A stretch of 64,000 nt of DNA from Anastatus disparis (Eukaryota > Arthropoda > Insecta > Hymenoptera > Eupelmidae), in assembly GCA_017163975.1 (NCBI GenBank), contig JAFFSR010000218.1, positions 1,240,001-1,304,000 of the forward strand, written 5' to 3'. Shown here piece by piece: positions 53,598-64,000 of the stretch (positions are counted from its first letter, which is position 1; each line of letters begins with the position of its first letter). The position numbers and the translations under genes were made by a program. The notes under the pieces were generated by a model that was not told the origin of the DNA, made no database searches, and was given only the letters and a program-made list of their open reading frames with translations.

Positions 53598-56500
53598 GTA
53601 AGTTTTTTTTTGCCCGTTTCAAAAATATAAAATATTTTTCTATCTAAAATTCAATATAGAATGCAGAAATTTCCATTTTCTTTTATTTAAATGTAACTTA
53701 AATAATAATTTATATGTAATTTTTAAATTTTTATTAACCTTATAAAAATGTGCTATAGATTTAAAATTATATCAATTTTTACTCAATTTAACAAAGATTT
53801 CACGGAGAATATTCAAAAGACGTTTTTTATTTCAGTGCTTTTTTATGAGGAAATAAATTTAAGCAATGTTACAATTTTTAAAAACAAAAATCATAAAAAA
53901 ATTAAATTCATAAAATATTTTCTATCTTATCATTAAACATTCCTAATTATTCACCCCAGTTTATCATAATTATATAAAAATTTTCACCAAAATTTTTCGA
54001 GCTCATTTTCTTTACCCAAACAATAAACTTGACCCATTCAATTGAACGAATAATCAAACTAAAAATAATAAAAATTCCAGTAAACTATGATCATCATTCA
54101 ACGAAGCGTATGCAAAGAGAAATGTGCCTAAAGCATGCGAAGGTGAAAGATAAAAAAAAAAGAGAAGTCAAAGCGAGTATGTGATATAAAAAAAAAGGTG
54201 GGGAGGGAGAGAGAGTGGCACGATTATTACGCTCTCTAAGGACTTAAAGTGGCGTGAAAATGTGAAACGCGTTAGCTCAGGGTGTACGCGTATATAGCAA
54301 GAGAGAAAGTGTCATGTCTCTTAATAAGAGAGACGCGCTTCATGAACATCTTTTTTTCTTCTTTTTCTTTTCTTTCTTTCTTTTCTCTGTATGCTGAATA
54401 AGCCTTTAATCTTCGCTTTCGTGAAACAAGTCTCGCCCTCGTATATATCTAAGTTAAAAAAAAAGAAGAAATAAAAAATTGAAGAAAGAAAGGATGGCAA
54501 GGGAAAGAAGTAAATGGAAAAAAGAAAAAGGCGAAAGTGTGTCTATAGTCGTTCTGACATAATTTTTATGGAAGGATAAAAGATAAGTGTTTAGGGGAGT
54601 TCGAAATTTATTTGATCGTTTGGATTCAAAGGAATTGGTTAGGAATTGATATGTAATGGCCTGTTAATGTAGTTTTTTATTTTCGTTTTCTTTGATTTAA
54701 TATGTTTTTTACATCTTATTTGGACGTTTATTACATCGAAGAATTTTTTATGATTGACTTGATTTTAAATTTATCGTCATTGAAAGATTTTACATTTTTA
54801 TTGATTAAAAAAAAATTATACCAATTTAATTTAGTTGATTCTGCTGATCTTACAAGCAATTCGTTGGAGAAGTGAACTCTCCAAAAGAAGCCTTGAAGAT
54901 GGGCAAACAAACAGTCTCGTGCCCGAACCACATTACTTATTTTCTTAAAGTTTTATTGGAGTTACCTTCTTTCATCTCTTGTTTTGGTTATTCGTCGGTC
55001 AAAAATACAGATCAGCCTAAACATTCAAAGATGTTTTACGGAGAGCTTATTTTTAACGAACAGTATATCAATATTAAACATAAACTTAACGATGAAATTA
55101 TTAAATTCTTAATTAAAATAATATTCGATTTTACGAAAAAAATTAAAATTAAAATTAATGAAAAGTTTAAATTAACCGGAAATCTTAATGGAATTAATGT
55201 TATATATCTGATTATTTTAAAAAGTAATTAAGATAAACTAAAAATATGGTAATTACAAAACGTAAACAAGGTATAAAATATTATTAAACATTATGATAAT
55301 CGCATTTGCGATCTCGTTCTTTTTTTTTACTTTTTCATATTTTAGCGAAATGAGAATTTTCATTTTAACTTTGCATTTTAATGATTTTCATTTTATTCTT
55401 TAAATATAAAAATATATATTCTTTTATTTTAAATTAATATACCTATCTGTAATAATCGAGAGTTATTTAGTGAAAGTTTCATTTTTGCGTAATTTAACTA
55501 TTAATGAGGCATTTGTACCTTTTAATCATCTCAACATTCCAAAGGCTAAGCAAGTGAGGTAAATCAAACAAAACTAGAAAAAAATATTCTTTTATGTACA
55601 ACATTACAAATAAGTTAAAATTCATGTGGTGAAAATGCACGTACCGATGTATATCTTTTTTCCTGTACAAAAAGAAAAATCGAAAGAAGAAAGAGGAAAA
55701 AGAGAATATCTTTCGAAAATAATGTGAATAATATGTACGAAGCAGAGGCCGATTTTATTTTTAAAAGCGTACTAATGTTGAGGCAAAATCTTTCGTTACT
55801 GTGTACTAAATTCTCATCTTATCTTTTGTACTTTACGTTAAACTGTGAACTTATTTTAAATATTATAATGCAGAGCTTTTTGGATTATGGTTTATTTTTA
55901 TATTTATTATTAAAAAAGTTAGGTAAATCCAAATAGATTTTTCGAGAATCAATATGGAAGTAAACTTTATCGGTTTTTCTTATTTAAATTCTTCTCAAAA
56001 CATTTATAATTTATTTAGCAATTTTTGACAAATTAATATAATTTATTAAAAACAAAAACTAAACCTTATAAATCTTTGAAAACGATTTTTCAAAAATAAA
56101 GATTACGTGAAATGTATTTTAAATTTTCATTTCTTTCGACGTGGAAAATCCAATGTGGAAAATTTTTTTAAATTCAAATACCTTTTAAAGTATGCCAGCG
56201 CAAGAATCTTAAATACGTTATAAGTATTTTTTCGATTCTCTAAAGAATTAATAAAGTATGTTAAGCGCCTAAGAAATTTTTATTCATACGAAATATTACG
56301 ATTGATGCATGAATGTTCGATAGAAATATTAGATGTTTAGAACTGTCTGCGAGGTGTAAGAGAAAAGATAAATAGGAATTCGGTCTGGTGCTTGCCAAAA
56401 TGGAACTAAATCTTTTATCCGTATACTATGAAGAGATAGAATCACATGGGGAAAGAGGATTTCAAACTTAAATAAACAAACAGTACTTTTTTTGTTGAAA

Positions 56501-58050
56501 GAAATATGTGTGATCTTAAATATCGTTGAAGTTATATGTTTGAGTTTCAATTAGAAATTTTTATTGACTTGTCACATAAAATTAATTTGGTGCAATGAAC
56601 TTATCAAATAAAATAATAGTAAAATGGAGTTAGAATACAGAATTTGATTTTCAATTTATAATTTTGAAATTTTTTAAAGTTTAAAATTTTGTAATAGGGT
56701 GTATGATTTATGCTTAATTATCAACATTACATTATTTATTTATCTGTATTCAAAGATTTTTTAAAATATTTCCATGTCATATTTTTTAAAGTGAAAAACA
56801 GGTTTTAAAAATTTTTGGATTATGAATCAAAAAATTTGAAAAACTGTAATGTTTGTATTTTACATAATCTGAAAAAATAAATCTGCTTCAAAAATAAAAG
56901 TAGATTAATATGTAAAATATTTTATTTACTCATAATGGCTCAATGAAATTGAAAATAAATATGTAAAATTATTCTCGTTACATCAACAATGATCATTCTG
57001 TCTCCTACAAATGCAATAATACAATCCGCGCTTTAAAAGCTAATTAAATTAAAGTTACGTTTAATCAATGAGACCACAGTGAGTGCATTCGCAAAATATG
57101 TAGACTAATTTACACAAAGTATTATAAATAATTAATAAAGTCTCCTTTACATTTTCAACAATATAATCATCATTCGGTTGCGCTGTGCTCGCGCCCGGCC
57201 ACTAACAAAAAGTTAACAAATAATTCACTCAACACACAAATGCTTCATAACGTCACCGCAGAGTTCATTAAAAAGTACCCCGAGAAGAGAGAGAGAGAGG
57301 GAAATAGACAGGAGGAGAGATGAAAATTGTTCAGTTATATGCGGGTAGTATATGACGAGTGGAGCCCTCTAAATATTACATTATTTGTAATTCAGTCGAG
57401 CGTATACGTATACGTATACGTATTACGTATACCAAGCAAGCAAGACAGAAACTGTCCGAATAAATCTAGCGACACAAGTGTTATATATATACACATGCAC
57501 GCAGATATAAACATATATGAAATGTAATCACTGAGCATACAACTGAGCTTGTTTAGCCAGATGCTACGGGTGTGGACGTTTTAAAGTATCCGCAGTTATA
57601 AAGCAAACATCACTGATGATTCGTATGAGAAGTGAGCCTATGCCAAACCGCAATGATTCGGTACATTCTTTTGTTTTTCTTACATTTTTTTGCTTATTTT
57701 ATCTTTAGAAAATATGAATTCGCAGCGTTGGGTTTAAATGCATGAGATATGCTTAATTTAAATTGGAATGATAATGGAACGGGATTGAATTGTTGATAAA
57801 GTTGTTATTGTTAATAAAAATATTTTTTTTTAATTATAAAAAAGATGATGCTCAATCCCTTATTTAAAGATTAAAATCAAATTAAAAAATTATGTCTTGA
57901 TTAAATTTTATTTCACTTAGAGATGATCATGGTCAGAAGGAAAGCAAAATATATTAGTGGTAGAATCACGAAAATTATGAAACGTGCTTTTGACAATGAA
58001 ACTTAAAGTTCACGCATAGATTCAATCGAGATTTGTTTAATGATTCTACA
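53598..58050 (+). other. Probable long intron of the RRM gene
   Basis: It starts with a consensus GTAAGT donor. I searched by eye for the expected continuation after QIL and did not find an acceptor followed by matching codons. The 119-codon frame at 54872-55231 and the 70-codon frame at 55724-55936 do not continue the family sequence. GA tracts occur at 54204-54214 and 57286-57298. Confidence 0.65.
57400..57432. repeat. (TACGTA)n palindromic microsatellite
   Basis: Consecutive GTATAC/GTATACGTATACG units, self-complementary in every phase, interrupted once by TATTACG. Confidence 0.8.
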
Positions 58051-58448
58051 TTAAGAGGCGGCCGTATAGTTCTGTCCTTGTCTAATCTAAATTTTCTTTA
58101 TTACTAATAAATTAAATATTTTCATAGAAAAGTAAGACAACCGCCCAATAGAGCAAAAGACAAGCAAACGATTCTTTTTTATGAAAAAATATGAAATTTT
58201 GATTATTTTTCGAGTGAACTCTGAAACGGAAAAACAGTTGAATCAACTCAATCAAGTTCGATTGTTTTTCCGTTTCAGACTTCACTCGAAAAATAATCAA
58301 AATTTCATATTTTTTCATAAAAAAGAATCGTTTGCTTGTCTTTTGCTCTATTGGGCGGTTGTCTTACTTTTCTATGAAAATATTTAATTTATTAGTAATA
58401 AAGAAAATTTAGATTAGACAAGGACAGAATGATACGGCCTCCTCTTAA
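58051..58448. mobile_element. Near-perfect 398-bp hairpin MITE
   Basis: The sequence from TTAAGAGGCGGCCGTAT at the left reads back as TTAAGAGGAGGCCGTAT from the right. The arms stay in register from the ends to the centre near 58249, with only scattered mismatches and no indels seen. The loop is about 30 bp (58236-58263) and itself contains the small palindrome GTTGAATCAAC. TTAA at each end may be the target duplication. Two overlapping 68-codon frames on opposite strands (58112-58318 and 58181-58387) have nearly the same sequence because of the palindrome and are not genes. A transcript would form a double-stranded RNA of about 185 bp. Confidence 0.9.
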
Positions 58449-58468
58449 GAAATGATCCATCAAAGAAA

Positions 58469-58665
58469 GAGGTAGTCAGTGGCTCAATTGGTAGAGCGAT
58501 AGATTCGTAATCTCGAGGTTGCGAGTTCGAATCCCACTCTCGACCTATTCATACAAGCACCACTGTACGTTACATGTGCTTTGTTTACAAACACGCTGAC
58601 GATCTCCGTCGCTAATTAGCATCGCAATGATGAAATACAACGACGTTAAATAAATTTAAAAAATA
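58469..58665 (+). mobile_element. tRNA-derived SINE, copy 6
   Basis: It starts GAGGTAGTCAGTGG. The A box is TGGCTCAATTGG (58480-58491) and the B box AGTTCGAATCC (58524-58534). The anticodon-like loop TTCGTAA would read CGT (Thr type) with T at position 33. The body has AAGCAC and GTGCTT, then CGCTGACGATCTC, which pairs with the first 13 nt with two wobbles and one mismatch. The tail has GCTAATTAGC and CGACGTTAAATAAATTTAAA. No internal TTTT run. It lies 20 bp from the right end of the hairpin MITE. Confidence 0.92.
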
Positions 58666-61600
58666 TAAAAAATTTGATTTTGGTTTTTATTTAAGCTTCA
58701 CAATGTGTAATTTTTTTTTTAAGAAATATTATAATTAAATTTTTTTAAATATTAATAACAGTGCATTTGTAACGATTTGTTGAGTAACGTGTTGACTTTA
58801 AAACAAAAAATATCTGAAACGAGTATTTAAAATAATGAATGCTGGGGATTAGATTAAAAAATATTATTTTTTACAACAATTTTTGCTTTAAATGTAAATA
58901 ATTATATATAAATACTGTTTATAACGAAACATTTTAATACAAAGTTTCTTTGAATCGTATATTTTTAAGTGATGATAAACAAAGCTCTTCAAAATAATAA
59001 TTGGTTTAAATCTCTTGTAAAAATATGAATTTAATAATTACAAAAATAAAAATATGCTTCTGCATTACATATTTAATTGTAACAAAGTTTAAATTGTAAG
59101 TTGGAAAAAAGTTCTCAAATGAATTTTTAATCATTATTTTACATCGTTATAAAATAAGTCATAGAATATTTTTGCCTCCAACAAAAGGTAATACATTTCA
59201 ATTTTCTGTCGAATACTAATACGATTCACACTTTCAGCGAAGATTAGCACATTCGGTTACCCTTCGTCTCGAAGAATATTTTAATTGTATCAAAAAGAGT
59301 AACGCAATTCAACTTTGTCCCTTGAGAAATAACACATTTTAACAATATTTGCAATATTTAAACAGCGAAACATGTTATTTTTCATAGATGCTTTAAAAAT
59401 GTGTTATTTTTTATTATAATTGTTTGAAATCCGCTTCTACTTTATGCTGCGCGAAATGAATTATGTTACTCTTGGTTAGAAGCAACTGTATGAAAGTAGG
59501 TTTGTTTGAAAGGTTATAAATATTTTTTTGACGTATTACTCGTACACTTTGTCGAATGAGCTTAAATTTAAATTTTATTTATTTTTTTATTAAAATACAG
59601 AGCATATTTTTCATTATTTTTACTTTGTTGCTCTCTCTTTGTTATTTCATTTGAAAATGTCAAAATCATTATACATTATTTTTTTCCAACTTTATTTATC
59701 TCGAATTATTTAAACAAAATTAAATTCATTATATTTTATTTTACGCTGTTTAACGCGTCCCGCTGAAGACATAAAACGCAGAGAACAAACATTTCAAACA
59801 AGCAAAACAAATATTTTTTTTCGCTTTGCTTTTTAGTGACATTGTTCGCTTTATAAAAGTGGAATGAATTAATTTAAAAAAAAAGTATGAAAAAAAATTA
59901 ACTTTTATAGCATGCATTATCAAGACTAATCGTATAAACTGTTGTCTTGAAAAGTCAACTGATTTAAATACATAAATTATTCTCAAAATCCAATAAGATT
60001 ATTTTAGCTCTGACAAAAAAAGGAATCTATTTTCCCATTCTAATGAAAATCTAAAAAAAAACACCAACCTTTAATCAAAGAAAATCAATTATTCTTTCTA
60101 AAAGTTCAAATTCAACCATTAAACTAGAGACGCTCAATAAAGCCTTCCAGTAAATTTTTTCACATTTCATTAAACAGAGAGAAAGAGAGAGAGGAACACT
60201 TAGGATTAGTCGAAACAGTAGTAATTCCATAAAATCATTAATCTTCATACAATCCTCATAAATGCAAGTACAGCCATATTTCACACACCAATTTTCCAGG
60301 CGTGGAGGGCAGAGAGGGAGGGTAAAACACTTGTAAATTTTCGTCCACTATAGTTTCAACCCTCAAAATATCCGTATAAACGCCGTTTCACATTGATACT
60401 TCCTGAAAACACATCCACACATTCACATTTATACTCGTACAAATGCATATCCTTACACACGTATACACACATTTGAAAATACTCAGCTCAAATATTTCTT
60501 TGGGCTAATGCAAGAGCCATGTTACTCCGGCTACAGCCCGCGAGCATTACCTCCTTTTGCGTTTGATAATACACTGGATTCTCTTTCTTGCGACCCTTTT
60601 TTCTTTTTTTTTCTTCTTTTTTTTTTTGTTTCATTTTTTGTTCTCGTTCGCTTACTGCGTTTCTTTTCTTTCTTTCTTTTTTTTTTTTGAAAGTCTGTTT
60701 ACGACTTGTCCTTCTTTTTCCCTTATGTCTCTTGTTTTGCGTGTAGCATTGAGGTGGATTTTGAAGTTTTCTTTATTTTGGAAGGTTTTTTTATATATTA
60801 TATATTTTTAAATTATTTATTTTTTATTTAAAAATTTTTTTTAAAATTAAGTGAGGATAACTGAAAATTATTTAAATATAAACGATAAATTATTTTGGTT
60901 TTTATAGCCATTGGAATTTTTCGATCAACCAAAAGCTTAAAATTTCTAATTCTTCAAATTTTATCATTCAAAATATCACTTGAATACACTTAAAACTGAC
61001 AATCATCGACACAATTTATCTTTCAACACCTTATAGAAATAAACTTGAAAAAAAATAACTTTGAAAAACACACAAAGTAGTAACCCTTTAACAAATAGTC
61101 AAAGCAACAGTTAATGCCTATTTCTCACCTCTCCTACACAGTCGGTATAGTGTCTCTTACTCTCTATTTAACCATCGCACTTATTTACTCTGGCACTACT
61201 ATTTGTTTATCTTTCTCTTCTCTCTTTCCATCTTCCTCTTTCTTTATACTCTTTTACTCTTTTTTTTCATACATCGTCCCACGCGTATATGTATACTTGT
61301 ACATATATAGTCTACTAAACATCAGGTGCAGTCTCACGTCTGTTTGTCTCGCCATACTTTCACTAGTTTCTATGTCTCTTCCATACATACATACAGACAC
61401 ACAGAGAGAAGAGTTTTCAGCCGGTGATGAGTCTTTCTGCTCTTGGGGCTTTTCGTGCAATAGACACACACACGCACCCACATGGACACACGTGTGCACG
61501 TGCACACGTACACACAATTGTACCCGTATAAAACTATAAACTGTCGATGTCCACTTCGTCTACTGTCTGGGGCTAGCGGTAGTTATACGCTTGAAGAAAA

Positions 61601-64000
61601 AGTATAAGCGAGGAAATGCAGGGTGATAATGCTTTCTCGGGGATTCTCCATTACGACTGACTGAATACTCGATTTTATCTGCTTTATTGGGAAGAAGATT
61701 CGATTCTCATTTTTCTTATTAAAGCTTTTGGAAATTGGATTCTTATTTTCAAATTTATCGATTTAATTTAGTGATTGGGCTCGTCTTACTAAACTTTTAT
61801 TTTGCTTGAAAATAATATTTTAAATTTAAAACACAAAAGATTAATATAGTATAAAAATAGAAAATAAAAAGTTAATGATTTATAAAATTATAGTTAAATG
61901 CAACGTACACCCCTTCGAAAAAAAAAGAATAAATGGGGTAAAGGACGACGACATGGAAAGAGGAAAAAAAAGGAGAAAAATATTTCTATAAAACTCAGGG
62001 GGATGAAAGAAAGTAAGAGCATATCACATAAATTCTTGCAAGCGCACGCATCGAAATACACACTCGCGCACACACCCACATACATATTCGCACAATGGAT
62101 GGGGATGTGGAGAGAAAAAAAAAGTAAGAGAGAGAGAGAGAGAAAGAAGACAAGGCATAAGGCGGTATAGAAATCGCAAAAGCCGAGGATTATATCCTCA
62201 AGAGTTTGCCAGCTTTCAGCGCTCATTTAGCAAGGCTATAAAGACGATATACAAAGCAAGAGAGGAAAACCCTTTTTTTTTCCTCTCTCTCTTACTTGGA
62301 CTCTATATACATGCGTTAAAAGGGGGAAACTTAATCCATACAGTTTTCCATCTTTCTCGTACTCTCTCATCTCTTTCTCTCTTTCTCTCTCTCTATATAC
62401 ACATTCGATATGCTACGCTCGCTCAGTTGGATTAAGCGTTGTCGCGCAAACACGCACACACACCCACACACATTTAAGTATTAACTCACACACTCGTATA
62501 AATGCACACGCACACGTGTATATACAATATTTCGTATATATTGCAAGCTCTGCAAGCTCGAGAGAGCTAACGTATTAGGCAGCAGCGGCGTAAAAAAAGA
62601 GTGAGAAATACAAAAAAAAAGATGGTGTACGAGAGAGAGAGAGAGAGAGTAAGAGAAAAAAGGTAGAAAAAGTATTTCACACTGTGTGTGAAATAAAAAA
62701 AAAAAAATTGTGATAATAAAAAACTCTGTTTGAACGCGATTTGCTGTTTTCTCTTTCTCTCTCTCTATCTCTCACTTTCACAGCCGACATGGAAGATTTA
62801 ACTTGTCAGAATGACGAAATGTTTGTTTGTGTATACACGTTGATGTTTCTATGTATGCGTGGGCGTTTACGCGTTTGAGTGTAAGTTTGCTGCTTTTTTT
62901 TTGTCTTTATTACCGACAAAGAGGAAATGAGTAAGTTGAAATAATGTGCTGAAATAAAGTGGAATAAAACAAAATATTTGGGAGACAATAAAAGTCAATT
63001 GATATTATCTTATTTTTGAAATTATTGATCTCTTTATTGAGCCAAATTGTTTATTAATGATTATACATTTCGAATATGTTCTTTCTCAAGTATTTAAATG
63101 CCGTAACGACAAGTCAAACTCTATATTTGAAAATATCTATTGCTGTAAATGCAAAACAAATGTCCAAATGTAGTAATGACCATTGTCTACTATATTTTTA
63201 TTTACTCCGACTTGCCATTAAAAAAGGAAGGATCCGAAGTGTTCAAAACATCGCGTAAAGATTAATGAAAGATTTCGCTGAATACCTAAAGGTTTGGTGT
63301 GAATTTATTTAATTTAAAGAAAAAGTTTATTGATAAGTATTGATTGCCTTTCCATCGAATTATTATAATCAAATCATTATACCTCAGAAACATTTCTTGT
63401 TTTCAATACCAAATATCCCATTTATTAAATAGTCATAAATATATTGAATGAAAGCTTTATCTGCTAAATTCTTCATAAATTCATTCGAAACATCATTTGA
63501 AAAACCAACCATCGCAACACTTAAAAAGAACGATAAAAACAATTTATATTTTAAAAATACATAAAAAAAAGGCTAAGAACTAAAAAAATGTCGTATCAAT
63601 ATGTCATAGATCGCCATAAATTTCAGAAATAAGACTTATTCCATCGAGTTTATCAAACCCTTCAATATGACATCATATACCACTACTATGGTCTATATAA
63701 ATGTTAAGCATATAAGAAGCCTTTCAAGAAAATTAAACGCGAATGTAAGAAGATAAGAACCATCTGTACACACATATATATATACACACATAAATGCGTG
63801 TGTGTGTGTGTGTGTCGTTGTCTCAACGGATATGAGAGTTTACTCTGAGGGATCGACTCTGAGTGCGCAAGAGGATATCGGCGGAATGAGTTTTTCTATC
63901 TTACAAGTATAACACATACGTATACACTTTACTTCCTGTACATCTAGCTTTCTTCTTTTCAATATTTTTTTTTTCTCCTCTTCCTTTGAGCTTGTTATCT
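58666..64000 (+). other. Probable intron continuation, non-coding
   Basis: No supported exon. There are T-rich (60597-60690), CA-rich (61465-61515, 62452-62475, 62500-62520) and GA-rich (62130-62145, 62630-62650) tracts and a GT tract (63797-63815). The open frames at 60508, 61114, 61254, 61894 and 62806 arise from these tracts. The patch 62380-62600 is dense in simple repeats and moderately GC-rich. Confidence 0.55.
63797..63815. repeat. (GT)n microsatellite
   Basis: About nine TG units. Confidence 0.9.

Noticed and set aside
54872..55231. 119-codon frame as possible third exon of the RRM gene
   Set aside because: It does not continue the hnRNP C/RALY sequence, and no acceptor in the required phase precedes a matching codon series.
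55724..55760. Sequence reading NVNNMYEAEAD, reminiscent of the expected next exon
   Set aside because: The register has an extra codon and there is no AG acceptor directly before it; the following codons do not match the family.
58112..58387. Two overlapping 68-codon frames on opposite strands with nearly identical protein
   Set aside because: They are the two arms of a DNA palindrome (the hairpin MITE), not genes.
61114..61539. 141-codon plus-strand frame and its minus-strand counterpart
   Set aside because: Built from CT, CA and GT simple repeats; both strands are open because of low complexity.
62380..62600. Possible promoter with Inr-like TCAGTT near 62423
   Set aside because: Surrounded by simple repeats and lacking a TATA or DPE at convincing spacing; too weak to list as a feature.

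Overview
This window looks like a strongly AT-rich animal nuclear genome segment, almost certainly from an insect. A hymenopteran, such as a parasitoid wasp, is a plausible guess but is not proven. Coding exons are split by GT/AG introns with polypyrimidine tracts. Long GA/CT, CA/GT and poly(A)/poly(T) tracts are everywhere, and short non-autonomous repeats are scattered through. Coding density is very low: most short open frames lie in low-complexity sequence or repeats.

Layout. From 1 to about 42200 I see no convincing protein gene. The region is AT-rich spacer, or very long intron, with simple repeats, a 132-bp hairpin MITE (3228-3359) and four tRNA-derived SINE copies (5446+, 10230-, 19326-, 38763-). 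From 42219 to 43354 repeats cluster: a SINE with an internal deletion, a GC-rich hairpin of about 120 bp, and a TIR-bounded element holding a 129-bp-period duplication. Next comes an intronless MATH-BTB-BACK (SPOP/TDPOZ-like) gene at 44173-45159. A relic of a tandem copy of its 5' end lies at about 45640-45775. A perfect 18-bp hairpin (46121-46160) and a diverged TTAA-ended MITE (48381-48737) follow.

At 52045-53597 two coding exons encode the first 84 residues of an hnRNP C/RALY-type RNA-binding protein and cover nearly all of its RRM. The first coding exon is preceded by a splice acceptor, so the gene has at least one upstream non-coding exon. The second exon ends in a clean donor, and I find no third exon in the remaining 10.4 kb. 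The right end of the window is therefore probably one long intron. It contains a near-perfect 398-bp hairpin MITE (58051-58448) and, 20 bp later, a sixth SINE copy.

The most notable pattern is the SINE family. Its first 13 bases are the exact reverse complement of a segment about 120 nt downstream, so the tRNA-like head would be closed by a terminal helix. Two further hairpins lie in the body and tail. Next in interest are the two related TTAA-ended palindromic MITEs, the GC-rich hairpin with a GAA triloop and symmetric GA/GA internal loop, and the broken BTB duplicate. No CRISPR array, rRNA, prokaryotic operon or intact autonomous transposon was seen.
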